Source of the DNA: Streptomyces zingiberis
Lineage (GTDB): Bacteria; Actinomycetota; Actinomycetes; Streptomycetales; Streptomycetaceae
Assembly (NCBI RefSeq): GCF_012034935.1
Contig: NZ_JAATEN010000002.1
Location: 248,001-312,000, forward strand
DNA length: 64,000 bases
Direction of reading: 5' to 3'
Both the position numbers and the translations under genes were made by a program. Below the pieces are notes generated by a model, which worked only from the letters and a program-made list of their open reading frames with translations, was not told the origin of the DNA and did not search any database. Below, piece by piece: positions 27,265 to 36,141 of this stretch (its first letter is position 1; each line of letters starts with the position of its first letter).

Positions 27265-28653
27265 TCAGGGTTTCCGGGTCCGGCCCTCCAGGGAGGCGCG
27301 GGTCGCGGGCCCGTACACGCCGGCGGGGTCGTCCCGCACGCCGTACCAGCGCTGGTACTGCTCGACGGCCTCTTCGTCCTCGTCGTCGAAGCTGCCGTCC
27401 TCGTCCACGCGGAAGAAGATCACCTGGTTCAGCCGCTTCTGCATCTCCAGCACCTGCGCGCCGGACATGCCGTTCCGCAGCACGGGGCCGTCCTCCTCCT
27501 CGTCCCCCTCGGGAGCCGACGGCCCGGTCTCCTCCTCGGGTTCGGAGACGGAGCCGGACTCCGCGGTGGCCGGCGGCGGCGCCGGGGCCCGGCCGGACGG
27601 CTCGCCGGTCGCTTCGGGGTCCGGCGCGTCGGGCGTGGAGCCGTCGGCCGGCGAGGAGGACGGGGGCGCGGTGGAGCCGGTGGCGGCGGAGGGGGAGGTG
27701 CGGGGCCCCGTCTCCCGGTCGCCCGACGGCGGGAGTTCGGCGGTGGGGGCGAGAGTGATCTCCTCCGTCCCCGCGCGGTCCTCCTCCGCGCCGTCCCCGT
27801 TGAGCAGTCCCGTGCCCAGCAGCCCCGCGCAGACGGCGGCCACCACGGCGACGGCCCCCGCCGCCACGGCGGCACGGCGGCGGCCGGGCCGCTCCGCCGG
27901 TCCGCCGTCCGCCGGGGACGACCCCCCGGAGCGGGCCGCGTCCTCCGCGAAGAGGCCCAGATCCTCGGGGCGTGGGGCCGGCCCGGGGTGGTCCGCCCCG
28001 GCGACCACGGGGGTCAGCGGGGTGAACTGCCGGGTGGCCGCCGGGTCTTCCGGGGTTCCCGGTGCGTCCGGCCCCGGTGTCCCGTCCGGCCCCGGTGTCC
28101 CGTCCGGGCGCTCCGGCCCGCCCGGCGTGGCGGGGCCGGGGACGGCGGGCGGCCCGGTGGCGGGCACCTGGGGGATCGCGGACGTCACCGCGGCCGGGTC
28201 GGCTCCCTCCGGCCGGTCCGGGCCGGCGGAGCCGGTGGCGGCCGGGGGTTCCCCGGGGCGGAAGGCCGCGGTGCCGGCGGCCGGGGTCCCGTCCGCGCGG
28301 TCCGGGCCGGGCGGACGGCCGGAGGGGGAGCCGGACGGGGGCCCGGACGGACCACCGGCCCCGCCGCCTCCTCCGGGGCTCAGCCCGGGGCCTCCCCCGG
28401 GGGTTCCTCCGCGAAGCTCACCGAGAGGTATGACGCGGGTGGCGTCCGCCGGGCCCGCCGGGCCTCCCTCGGCCGTCCGCGCCCCAGGTCCCTCCGGCCC
28501 GAGATCGTCCTCGGGCTCGCGCAGTTCCACGTACGGGCGGATCCGCAGCGGGTCGAAATCGGCCGCCGCGGCGACGGCGCGCGCAGCGCACCCGCAACCG
28601 GGCCGGCCGTCGTTCCGCCGCCCCTTCCCGCACTCCGGGCACTCTGGCGCCAT
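27265..28653 (-). CDS. Membrane protein with peptidoglycan-binding domain
   Basis: Protein of 462 residues. The N-terminus has a small Cys motif (CPEC at 5-8, CGC at 20-22) that may bind zinc. A long Pro/Gly/Ala cytoplasmic region with AlgU/FHA-like acceptor sequences (ATRVIPL, ATRQFTPL) follows, then one membrane helix (about 257-283, AVAAGAVAVVAAVCAGLLG), an acidic Ser/Pro extracytoplasmic linker, and a C-terminal PG_binding_1 domain (LRNGMSGAQVLEMQKRLNQV ... YGPATRASLEG). The two ATR(V/Q) threonines resemble Ser/Thr-kinase targets. ATG follows GAAGGAGGGGACGAC. Likely a wall-sensing or morphology protein. Confidence 0.87.
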   Translation of the reverse strand: MAPECPECGKGRRNDGRPGCGCAARAVAAAADFDPLRIRPYVELREPEDDLGPEGPGARTAEGGPAGPADATRVIPLGELRGGTPGGGPGLSPGGGGGAGGPSGPPSGSPSGRPPGPDRADGTPAAGTAAFRPGEPPAATGSAGPDRPEGADPAAVTSAIPQVPATGPPAVPGPATPGGPERPDGTPGPDGTPGPDAPGTPEDPAATRQFTPLTPVVAGADHPGPAPRPEDLGLFAEDAARSGGSSPADGGPAERPGRRRAAVAAGAVAVVAAVCAGLLGTGLLNGDGAEEDRAGTEEITLAPTAELPPSGDRETGPRTSPSAATGSTAPPSSSPADGSTPDAPDPEATGEPSGRAPAPPPATAESGSVSEPEEETGPSAPEGDEEEDGPVLRNGMSGAQVLEMQKRLNQVIFFRVDEDGSFDDEDEEAVEQYQRWYGVRDDPAGVYGPATRASLEGRTRKP

Positions 28654-28925
28654 GTCGTCCCCTCCTTCGCAGTGGGAGCGATTATCCAGACCTCCACATG
28701 TTCCCCACAGCCTGACCCCCGATCAGCCACTCCGGGCCGGTGGGAGGGTGGGCCCGCGGCTGGGGCGGCGCGGGAGGAACGGCCGTCCTCCCAAGGGCTC
28801 CGCGGGGCGCCCGGGCCACGGAGTTCCGTGCGCGCCGGGCGGGTTGACGGCGTTTGCGGCGGGGGCCGGCGGCAACACGCCGTGATGAAAGCCTCGCTCG
28901 AGGGGAGCTCCGCGAAAGGCACGAC

Positions 28926-29642
28926 ATGTCCACAGGCGTGATCATTATTTTGGCCGTGGCGGCCCTCGTCATCCTCGCACTCGTGCTCGCCCCGCGTGTC
29001 CTGCAGAGCAGCGGCGCCGGCCTCCGCCGCCGGTTCGGACCCGAGTACGAGCGCACGGTGAGCCGTCACCAGGGCGACCGGAAGGCCGCGGAGAAGGAAC
29101 TCTCCGAGCGGCTGCGGCACCACGGCGACCTGCGGACGCGTCCGCTGAGCGCCGAGGCCCGCGAACAGTACGTGGCCCGCTGGGCCGGAGTGCAGGAGCA
29201 GTTCGTCGACTCGCCGGTGCAGGCGGTCGCCGCGGCCGAGCAGTTGCTGAGCGAGGTGGTCCGGGAGCGGGGCTTCCCGGCCGACGACCACGACGAGCAG
29301 GTGGCGGCCCTCTCCGTGCACCACAGCCACCAGGTCGACGGCTACCGCCACGTGCACGCCGTCGCGGGCCGGGCGCGTGACGGCCGGGCGGAGACCGAGG
29401 AACTGCGCGAGGCGCTGGTCCATGCCCGCGCCCTCTTCGAGGAACTGGTCGCCGGGCACCCGCAGGACAACGTCCGGCACCGGGCCGGCGAGCAGCGCGG
29501 CGCCGGACGGCGCGCCGGGCACGCCGCCACCGGCGGCCACGACCGGCAGAAGCTCGGCGACCGTCTGCACGGGCCCCTCGGGGCCACCCACACCACCACC
29601 GGTGGCACCACCGGCACCGGTACGACGAAGGGCGAGGCGTGA
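28926..29642 (+). CDS. Single-pass membrane protein with FVDSP domain
   Basis: Protein of 238 residues: N-terminal signal-anchor (VIIILAVAALVILALVLAP, 5-23), a charged domain with RFGPEYERTVSRHQGDRKAA and WAGVQEQFVDSPVQAVAAAE, then a helical segment TEELREALVHARALFEELV and a Thr/Gly tail. The domain recurs in the next gene. RFGPEYERTV...GDRKAAE is a conserved streptomycete pattern without a known function to my knowledge. ATG 28926 follows GAAAGGCACGAC. Its stop overlaps the next start (TGATG), so the two genes form an operon. Confidence 0.82.
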   Translation: MSTGVIIILAVAALVILALVLAPRVLQSSGAGLRRRFGPEYERTVSRHQGDRKAAEKELSERLRHHGDLRTRPLSAEAREQYVARWAGVQEQFVDSPVQAVAAAEQLLSEVVRERGFPADDHDEQVAALSVHHSHQVDGYRHVHAVAGRARDGRAETEELREALVHARALFEELVAGHPQDNVRHRAGEQRGAGRRAGHAATGGHDRQKLGDRLHGPLGATHTTTGGTTGTGTTKGEA

Positions 29643-30703
29643 TGGAACTTCCCGGCAAGCGGAACAAGCGGGAGACGGACCCGGCGCACGGAGACGCCGG
29701 TGCGCGGCCCGGTGACGCCGGACCCGCCGCCTCCGGGCCCGTGCCCGGCGCCGGGCACGGCGGAGCGGTGACGGACGCCCCCGGCGTCACCGGCCACGGC
29801 GCGGCGGCCGGTACCCCCGGCGCCGGTGCCGGGAGCGGTGTCCCCGCGGGGGCCGGCGCGCCCGGTTCCGCCGGCGCGGACGTCCCGGTCTCCGGCGCTC
29901 CGGGCGGCCCGGGAGGCCACCAGGACCCCGCGGGGATCGCGACCCCGCCGGACCCGGCCGGGCAGGCCACCTCGGGCGCCCCGGCCGCCTCCCCCGCGGC
30001 GGGCTCCGCCCCCGGCGGCGCCCCGGCGCGGACGGGCGGCGCGGACGGCGGATGGGACACGGCCGCACCGGCCGGCGCCCCTCCGTCCGGTGCCCCCTCC
30101 TACCCGGGCGACCCGGCGGGCTCCGCACCGCGCCACTCCGGCGCCGGCGCCGGCGGCTCCGCACCCGGCACATCCGGGAGCACCGGTACCCCCGGCCACG
30201 GGGACGCGGCCGAGTACCTGGACACCACGGGACGCGGGGACGGCTCCGGCCGTCCCGGCAGCGGCGGCGCCACCGGCCAGGGGGCGGCCCGCCACGACGA
30301 GTCGTCCGGCGTCCACGGCGCCGGCAGCGCCACCGGCACGGGTACGGGCGCCTCCACCGGTGGTCACGGGAGCGCGTCCGGGCAGTCCGGGCCGCTGCTG
30401 CCGCGGGGGGAGAGCGACCAGCTCTCCGAGCGGCTCCAGCGCACGGTCACGGGCTTCGTCGACAGCCCCGAGGAAGCGGTCCGCCAGGCCGACGCCGTCT
30501 TCCAGGAGGTGGCCGAGCACATCGCCCGCGCCCTCGACGCCCAGCGCCGCACGCTCCGTTCCTCCTGGGAGCACGGCAACGGCCGGGCCGCCGACAGCGG
30601 TGACAGCGGTGACGGTGGCACCGGCCCGGCGGCCGACACCGAGAAGCTGCGAACGGCGCTGCGCGAGTACCGCGATCTGACGGAGCGGCTGCTGCGCGTC
30701 TGA
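29642..30703 (+). CDS. Low-complexity protein with FVDSP domain
   Basis: Protein of 353 residues starting at the ATG overlapping the upstream stop. Residues 10-255 are Gly/Ala/Pro/Ser/Thr-rich and probably disordered. Residues 265-353 form a helical domain: LSERLQRTVTGFVDSPEEAV, RQADAVFQEVAEHIARALDA, TEKLRTALREYRDLTERLLR. The order LSERL - FVDSPxxAV - ADxxxxEV - TEKLRxAL mirrors the upstream gene, so the two are probably paralogues sharing this domain. No signal peptide. Followed by a strong terminator at 30775. Function unknown. Confidence 0.8.
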   Translation: MELPGKRNKRETDPAHGDAGARPGDAGPAASGPVPGAGHGGAVTDAPGVTGHGAAAGTPGAGAGSGVPAGAGAPGSAGADVPVSGAPGGPGGHQDPAGIATPPDPAGQATSGAPAASPAAGSAPGGAPARTGGADGGWDTAAPAGAPPSGAPSYPGDPAGSAPRHSGAGAGGSAPGTSGSTGTPGHGDAAEYLDTTGRGDGSGRPGSGGATGQGAARHDESSGVHGAGSATGTGTGASTGGHGSASGQSGPLLPRGESDQLSERLQRTVTGFVDSPEEAVRQADAVFQEVAEHIARALDAQRRTLRSSWEHGNGRAADSGDSGDGGTGPAADTEKLRTALREYRDLTERLLRV

Positions 30704-30774
30704 CGCGCCTCGGCGGTCCGCACCGGCGGGCGCCGAGCCGCTCGTCGTGCCGGGCCGGTGAACGGTCCACCTCG

Positions 30775-30807
30775 GAAACCCCGGAAGCCCTCGGCTTCCG
30801 GGGTTTC
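30775..30807 (+). terminator. Terminator of the FVDSP gene pair
   Basis: A perfect 15-bp stem (GAAACCCCGGAAGCC, 30775-30789, with 30793-30807) closes the triloop ctc, about 70 bases past the stop. It is directly followed by a four-copy gtgctcggc/t repeat at 30810-30838. Confidence 0.92.
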
Positions 30808-31200
30808 GGCGTGCTCGGCGTGCTCGGCGTGCTCGGTGTCCGGCGTGGGCGTCACCCGTGGTGGGTGTGGCGGTGGCTCCCGCGCCGCGCCGTCCGGCGC
30901 AGTTCCGCGGCGGGGTGGTGCGCTGGGCGACCGCGGGTGGCGGGGAACCGCGCGTCATATAAGAGGTATGCATCTGATGGTCGATGCTTCTCACGCTGTT
31001 CCGGTTATGCCCCTCTATGTCATGGGGATCAACCAGAGCGTCTGGAGCGGCGGGCTTCTCCCCGGGTTCGGGGAGGGGCCGCGGACCGCTCCTTGTGCGC
31101 CCGGACCCGAGCTACGCGGGACCGCGCGAGCCGCGGTGAACCGTTACCGCGCGGTGGCCGCGGCCGGGTCCGGGGCACCCCCGACCCTCAGGGAGATCCC
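30808..31200. other. Upstream region of the IPT-repeat gene
   Basis: AT-richer than its surroundings at 30950-31030 (cgtcatataagaggtatgca; gttatgcccctctatgtcat), which probably contains the promoter; tataag at 30957-30962 is a -10 candidate. The ribosome site cagggagatccc directly precedes the ATG at 31201. The open frame reaching back to 30811 has no start signal. Confidence 0.5.
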
Positions 31201-34200
31201 ATGGAGATGGAGAGGCACGTCCAGCAACTTCTGCAGGCTGCGGGGCTCTCACCCCGCGAGGCCGCCCAGGCCGTGGCGGCCGGTGACGTGAGCGTTCTGT
31301 CGTCGACCACCATCCCGGTCGGCACCAACCCCTTCGGCATCGCCGTGACCACCACCGGCAGGGCGTTCGTCGCCAACTACGGCGCCAACTCGGTGTCGGT
31401 GATCGACACCACCACCAACGGCGTACTCGCCACCATCCCCCTCACACCCCAGATCGGGCCGAACTGGGTGGCGGTGACCGACGGCAAGGCCTATGTGACC
31501 AACTTCAGCAGCGGCACCGTGACGGTGCTCAACACCGCCACCAACACGATCACCGGCACCATCACGCTCCCGGTCGGCAGTGGCCCCTTCGGGGTGGCCG
31601 TCTCGGCGAGCACCAACCGGGCGTTCGTGTCCGGCTTCCTCAGCAACCAGGTCTACGTGATCGACACGCTCACGGACACGCTGGTGAGCGGGGCCGGTTA
31701 CCCCATCGCGGTCGGCTCGCTGCCGTTCGGCGTGGCCGCGACCGACGGCAAGGTCTATGTCACCAACAGCGGCTCGGACAACGTGTCCGTGATCAACGCC
31801 TCGACCGGCGCCGTCACGGCCACGATCGCGCTGGCGCCCGGATCGGGGCCGTCCGCGGTGGCGGTGACCACCGGCAAGGCGTACGTGGCCAACTCCTCCA
31901 ACGGCACCGTCTCGGTGATCAACACCACCACCGACACGGTGAGCAGCACCATCAGCGTCGGCGGCGCCCCGACCGCGGTGGCGATCTCCGCCGACGGCCG
32001 CGCGTACGTCAGCGACAGCACCGGCAACGTCCTGGTCGTCATCTCCACCACCACCGACGCCGTGCTCTACAACGTGGCGGCCGGCCCCGTGCCGTACGGC
32101 GTCGCGATCGCCCCCAACGGCAAGATCCTGGTGGCCAACTACACCGCGGCCACGGTCACGGTGCTGACGGTGCCGGTCCTGACCACGTTCACGCCGTCCT
32201 CCGGGCCCACGACGGGCGGGACGACGCTGACGATCACCGGTACGGGCTTCACCGGTGCGACGGCGGTGACGGTCAACGGTGTTCCGGTGACCTCGTTCAC
32301 CGTCAACAGCGACACCAGCATCACCGCGGTCACGGCGGCCGGCACGGGCTCCGGCCCGGTTGTCGTCACCACCCCGCAGGGCACGGGCACGAGCGCCACG
32401 AACTTCACGTACGCGGCGGCTCCCACCCTCACGACGTTCACGCCGTCCTCCGGGCCCACGGCGGGTGGCACGACGTTGTCGATCACCGGTTCGGGGTTCA
32501 CGGGTGCGACGGCGGTGACGGTCAACGGTGTTCCGGTGACCTCGTTCACCGTGAACAGTGACACCAGCATCACGGCGGTGACGGCGGCGGGCAGCGGCTC
32601 CGGCCCGGTGGTGGTGACGGCCCCCGGTGGTACGGCAACCAGCGCGACGAACTTCTCCTACCTGCCGGTTCCGTCGGTGACGTCGTTCACCCCGGCCACC
32701 GGCCCGACGACCGGCGGCACCACCTTGTCGATCACGGGCACGGGGTTCACGGGTGCCACGGCGGTGACGGTGGTCGGCATTCCGGTGACCTCGTTCACCG
32801 TGAACAGCGACACCAGCATCACCGCGGTCACCGCGCCGGGAGTGGGTGCCGGTCCGGTCGCGGTCACCACTCCGGGTGGTACGGGGACCAGCGCGACGAA
32901 CTTCGCCTATGTCGCGGCTCCCCTGGTGGTGTCGTTCTCACCGTCCTCGGGTCCGACGGCGGGCGGTACGACGCTGTCGATCGTCGGAGCCGGGTTCACG
33001 GGTGCGACGGCGGTGACGGTCAACGGGATTCCGGTGACCTCGTTCACCGTGACCAGCCCGGTGACCATCACGGCGGTGACGGCCCCCGGTACGGGTTCCG
33101 GCCCGGTGGCGGTGACGACCGTCGGTGGTACGGGGACGAGCGCCACGAACTTCACCTATGTCGCCGCTCCGGTGGTGACGACGTTCGTTCCGTCCTCGGG
33201 TCCGGCGGCCGGTGGTACGACGCTGTCGATCACCGGTACGGGGTTCACGGGTGCGACGGCGGTGACGGTCAACGGGATTCCGGTGACCTCGTTCACCGTC
33301 AACAGTGACACCAGCATCACCGCCGTCACGGCGCCCGGTACCGGCTCCGGCCCGGTCGTGGTGACCACCGCCGGTGGCACGGGGACCAGCGCCACCAACT
33401 TCACGTACATCGCGGCTCCGGTGGTGACGACGTTCGTTCCGTCCTCGGGTCCGGCGGCCGGTGGTACGACGCTGTCGATCACCGGTACCGGGTTCACGGG
33501 TGCGACGGCGGTGACGGTCAACGGGATTCCCGTGACCTCGTTCACCGTGAACAGTGACACCAGCATCACGGCGGTCACGGCGCCCGGTACCGGTTCGGGT
33601 CCGGTGGTGGTCACGACCCCGGGTGGCACCGGCACCAGCGCGACGAACTTCACGTATGTGCCGGCGCCTGTCGTCACGACGTTCGTTCCGTCCTCGGGTC
33701 CGGCGGCCGGTGGCACGACGCTGACGATCACCGGTACGGGGTTCACCGGCGCGACCGCGGTGACGGTCAACGGCATTCCCGTCACCTCGTTCACCGTCAA
33801 CAGCGACACCAGCATCACCGCCGTCACCGCGCCCGGCACGGGTTCCGGTCCGGTGGTGGTGACGACCCCGGGTGGTACCGGCACCAGCGCCACCAACTTC
33901 ACCTACATCGCCGCCCCCGTGGTGACGACGTTCTCGCCCGCCTCCGGTCCCACCACTGGTGGCACGACACTGGCGATCACCGGTACGGGGTTCACGGGTG
34001 CGACGGCGGTGACGGTCAACGGGATTCCGGTGACCTCGTTCACCGTGAACAGCCCGACGAGCATCACGGCGGTCACGGCGCCCGGTACCGGTTCGGGTCC
34101 GGTGGTGGTGACGACCCCGGGTGGCACCGGCACCAGCGCGACCAACTTCACCTACGTCGCGGCTCCGGTGGTCACCACCTTCTCGCCGGCGTCGGGCCCC

Positions 34201-35856
34201 ACCACCGGTGGTACGACGCTGACGATCACCGGTACGGGGTTCACCGGTGCGACGGCGGTGACGGTCAACGGCATCCCCGTGACCTCGTTCACCGTCAACA
34301 GCGACACCAGCATCACGGCGGTCACGGCGCCGGGTACGGGCAGCGGCCCGGTGGTGGTGACCACGGTGGGTGGCACGGGGACGAGTGCCACGAACTTCAC
34401 CTACGTCGCGGCTCCGGTGGTCACGACGTTCAGTCCGTCCTCCGGCCCGACGGCCGGTGGCACGACGCTGTCGATCACGGGTACGGGGTTCACGGGTGCG
34501 ACGGCGGTGACGGTCAACGGGATTCCGGTGACCTCGTTCACCGTGAACAGCCCGACGAGCATCACGGCGGTCACCGCGCCCGGTACGGGCTCCGGCCCGG
34601 TCGTGGTGACGACCCCGGGTGGCACCGGCACCAGCGCCACGAACTTCACCTACATCGCGGCTCCCGTGGTCACCACCTTCTCGCCAGCCTCCGGTCCCAC
34701 CACCGGTGGCACGACACTGACGATCACCGGTACCGGGTTCACGGGTGCCACGGCGGTGACGGTGAACGGGATCCCGGTGACCTCGTTCGTGGTCAACAGT
34801 CCCACCAGCATCACGGCGGTCACCGCGCCCGGCACGGGTTCCGGTCCGGTGGTGGTGACGACCCCGGGTGGCACCGGCACCAGCGCCACCAACTTCACCT
34901 ACGTCGTCCCGGTGGCGACCACCACCACCCTGACCGTCAACCCCAGCCCCGCGCTCTGCGGGCAGAGCGTCACCCTGACCGCCACGGTGCTCGCCGGGCT
35001 CACCCCGGTCACCACCGGGACGGTGACCTTCGTCGTCACCTCCGACGGCCCGTCCCAGACCGTGACCGTGAACGGCTCCGGGCAGGCCAGCGCCGTCTTC
35101 AGCGGGCTGACGGTGGGCACCCACCAGGCCGTCGCGATCTACACGCCCACCGACCCCACCCTCCTGCCCTCCAGCTCGGTGCTGACCCCGGTGACCGTCA
35201 ACCAGGTCCCCACCACCACGACCGTCACCGTCTCCCCCAACCCGTCGAACCAGGGCTCGACGGTGACCTTCACCGCCCATGTCACGCCGCCGGTCTCCGG
35301 CTCGCAGACGATCAGCGGCAACGTCACCTTCACCACCCCCGGCCCCGGCGGCATCTCGATCACCGCGCCGGTCAACGCCAGTGGCGTGGCGACCGCGACC
35401 ACGGCCGCACTCCCGGTGGGCACCACCGTGGTCACCGCCGCCTACGCCGGCAACGGCTGCTTCGCCGGGTCCATCGGCACCACCTCGGCGATCGTCAACC
35501 CGGTCCAGCCCACCGTCCCGACCACCCTGAACGCCCAGACGGCCACCATCCGGCTCTGCTCCGGCGGCGGGTTCGTCATCCCGGTGCTCACCGCCACCCT
35601 GCGCAGCGCCACCACCGGGCTGCCGATCGCCGGCCAGACGGTGACGTTCCAGGCCACGCCCACCACCGGCACCGTCATCCTCGGCACCGCCGTCACCGAC
35701 GCCGGCGGGGTCGCGACGCTGACCAACGTCCCGGTCTCGGCCTCGCTGATCACCACCAGCGTCTGGCGGGCCGTGTTCCCGGGGAACGCGTCCTACGGTC
35801 CCTCCAGCAACAACGCGGCGCTCCGGTACCAGCCGGTGCCGACCGTGCCCTGCTGA
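31201..35856 (+). CDS. Giant YVTN-propeller / IPT-TIG / Ig-like repeat protein
   Basis: Protein of 1551 residues. Residues 1-28 (HVQQLLQAAGLSPREAAQAV) look like a short helical hairpin, not a signal peptide. Residues 30-324 form a YVTN-type propeller (FVANYGANSVSVIDTTTNGV and five or six similar blades). Residues 325-1237 are eleven 83-residue IPT/TIG domains, mostly near-identical (TFTPSSGPTTGGTTLTITGT ... TNFTYVAAP). Residues 1238-1551 are three Ig-like domains with four Cys, one at the very C-terminus. This architecture is typical of adhesins or surface fibres. The lack of an export signal is odd: either export is unconventional or the protein works inside. Start ATG 31201 after CAGGGAGATCCC. 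Codon use is unusually rich in acc/ggc/gtg because of the composition. Confidence 0.9.
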   Translation: MEMERHVQQLLQAAGLSPREAAQAVAAGDVSVLSSTTIPVGTNPFGIAVTTTGRAFVANYGANSVSVIDTTTNGVLATIPLTPQIGPNWVAVTDGKAYVTNFSSGTVTVLNTATNTITGTITLPVGSGPFGVAVSASTNRAFVSGFLSNQVYVIDTLTDTLVSGAGYPIAVGSLPFGVAATDGKVYVTNSGSDNVSVINASTGAVTATIALAPGSGPSAVAVTTGKAYVANSSNGTVSVINTTTDTVSSTISVGGAPTAVAISADGRAYVSDSTGNVLVVISTTTDAVLYNVAAGPVPYGVAIAPNGKILVANYTAATVTVLTVPVLTTFTPSSGPTTGGTTLTITGTGFTGATAVTVNGVPVTSFTVNSDTSITAVTAAGTGSGPVVVTTPQGTGTSATNFTYAAAPTLTTFTPSSGPTAGGTTLSITGSGFTGATAVTVNGVPVTSFTVNSDTSITAVTAAGSGSGPVVVTAPGGTATSATNFSYLPVPSVTSFTPATGPTTGGTTLSITGTGFTGATAVTVVGIPVTSFTVNSDTSITAVTAPGVGAGPVAVTTPGGTGTSATNFAYVAAPLVVSFSPSSGPTAGGTTLSIVGAGFTGATAVTVNGIPVTSFTVTSPVTITAVTAPGTGSGPVAVTTVGGTGTSATNFTYVAAPVVTTFVPSSGPAAGGTTLSITGTGFTGATAVTVNGIPVTSFTVNSDTSITAVTAPGTGSGPVVVTTAGGTGTSATNFTYIAAPVVTTFVPSSGPAAGGTTLSITGTGFTGATAVTVNGIPVTSFTVNSDTSITAVTAPGTGSGPVVVTTPGGTGTSATNFTYVPAPVVTTFVPSSGPAAGGTTLTITGTGFTGATAVTVNGIPVTSFTVNSDTSITAVTAPGTGSGPVVVTTPGGTGTSATNFTYIAAPVVTTFSPASGPTTGGTTLAITGTGFTGATAVTVNGIPVTSFTVNSPTSITAVTAPGTGSGPVVVTTPGGTGTSATNFTYVAAPVVTTFSPASGPTTGGTTLTITGTGFTGATAVTVNGIPVTSFTVNSDTSITAVTAPGTGSGPVVVTTVGGTGTSATNFTYVAAPVVTTFSPSSGPTAGGTTLSITGTGFTGATAVTVNGIPVTSFTVNSPTSITAVTAPGTGSGPVVVTTPGGTGTSATNFTYIAAPVVTTFSPASGPTTGGTTLTITGTGFTGATAVTVNGIPVTSFVVNSPTSITAVTAPGTGSGPVVVTTPGGTGTSATNFTYVVPVATTTTLTVNPSPALCGQSVTLTATVLAGLTPVTTGTVTFVVTSDGPSQTVTVNGSGQASAVFSGLTVGTHQAVAIYTPTDPTLLPSSSVLTPVTVNQVPTTTTVTVSPNPSNQGSTVTFTAHVTPPVSGSQTISGNVTFTTPGPGGISITAPVNASGVATATTAALPVGTTVVTAAYAGNGCFAGSIGTTSAIVNPVQPTVPTTLNAQTATIRLCSGGGFVIPVLTATLRSATTGLPIAGQTVTFQATPTTGTVILGTAVTDAGGVATLTNVPVSASLITTSVWRAVFPGNASYGPSSNNAALRYQPVPTVPC
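32173..34911 (+). repeat. Eleven tandem 249-bp IPT/TIG-encoding units
   Basis: Each 249-bp unit encodes 83 residues with the invariant core GFTGATAVTVNGIPVTSF. Units 5 to 11 differ by only a few residues (SPSSGPTAGG/SPASGPTTGG/VPSSGPAAGG; DTS/PTS), and long stretches match at the nucleotide level, the mark of recent duplication and gene conversion. Units 1-4 at the propeller side are more diverged. Confidence 0.95.
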
Positions 35857-35888
35857 CCGAACCGTCCTGAGCTGACCCGACCGCACGC

Positions 35889-35925
35889 GGGGCGTGCCGG
35901 AGCGTGAACCGCTCCGGTGCGCCCC
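35889..35925 (+). terminator. Terminator of the IPT-repeat gene
   Basis: GGGGCG-TG-CCGGAGCG (35889-35904) pairs with CGCTCCGG-TG-CGCCCC (35910-35925) around a 5-base loop: 8 bp, a two-base mismatch, then 6 bp. It lies 33 bases after the stop. Confidence 0.8.
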
Positions 35926-36141
35926 GCCTTCCGTTCTCCCACGCCCCGCGCGGGCCCCGGCCGCGTCCCGCGCACCCGGGACACCCGGACAAACCCGCCC
36001 GCCCCGGCCCAAGATCGGGGCTAGTCTTCGCCAGGGCGTGGGTGACGGTCAGGTGACCGCCGGTGTTCCTGCGTCTGAACACCTGGATGACCGGTGAGGA
36101 AACGGGCGCCCGCGGGGCGGGCGGAGGGGGAGCGGCGGACG

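Noticed and set aside
32173..34911. Regular 82-codon minus-strand frames every 249 bp inside the IPT gene
   Set aside because: They are antisense shadows of the repeated coding sequence, with identical spacing and no start signals of their own.
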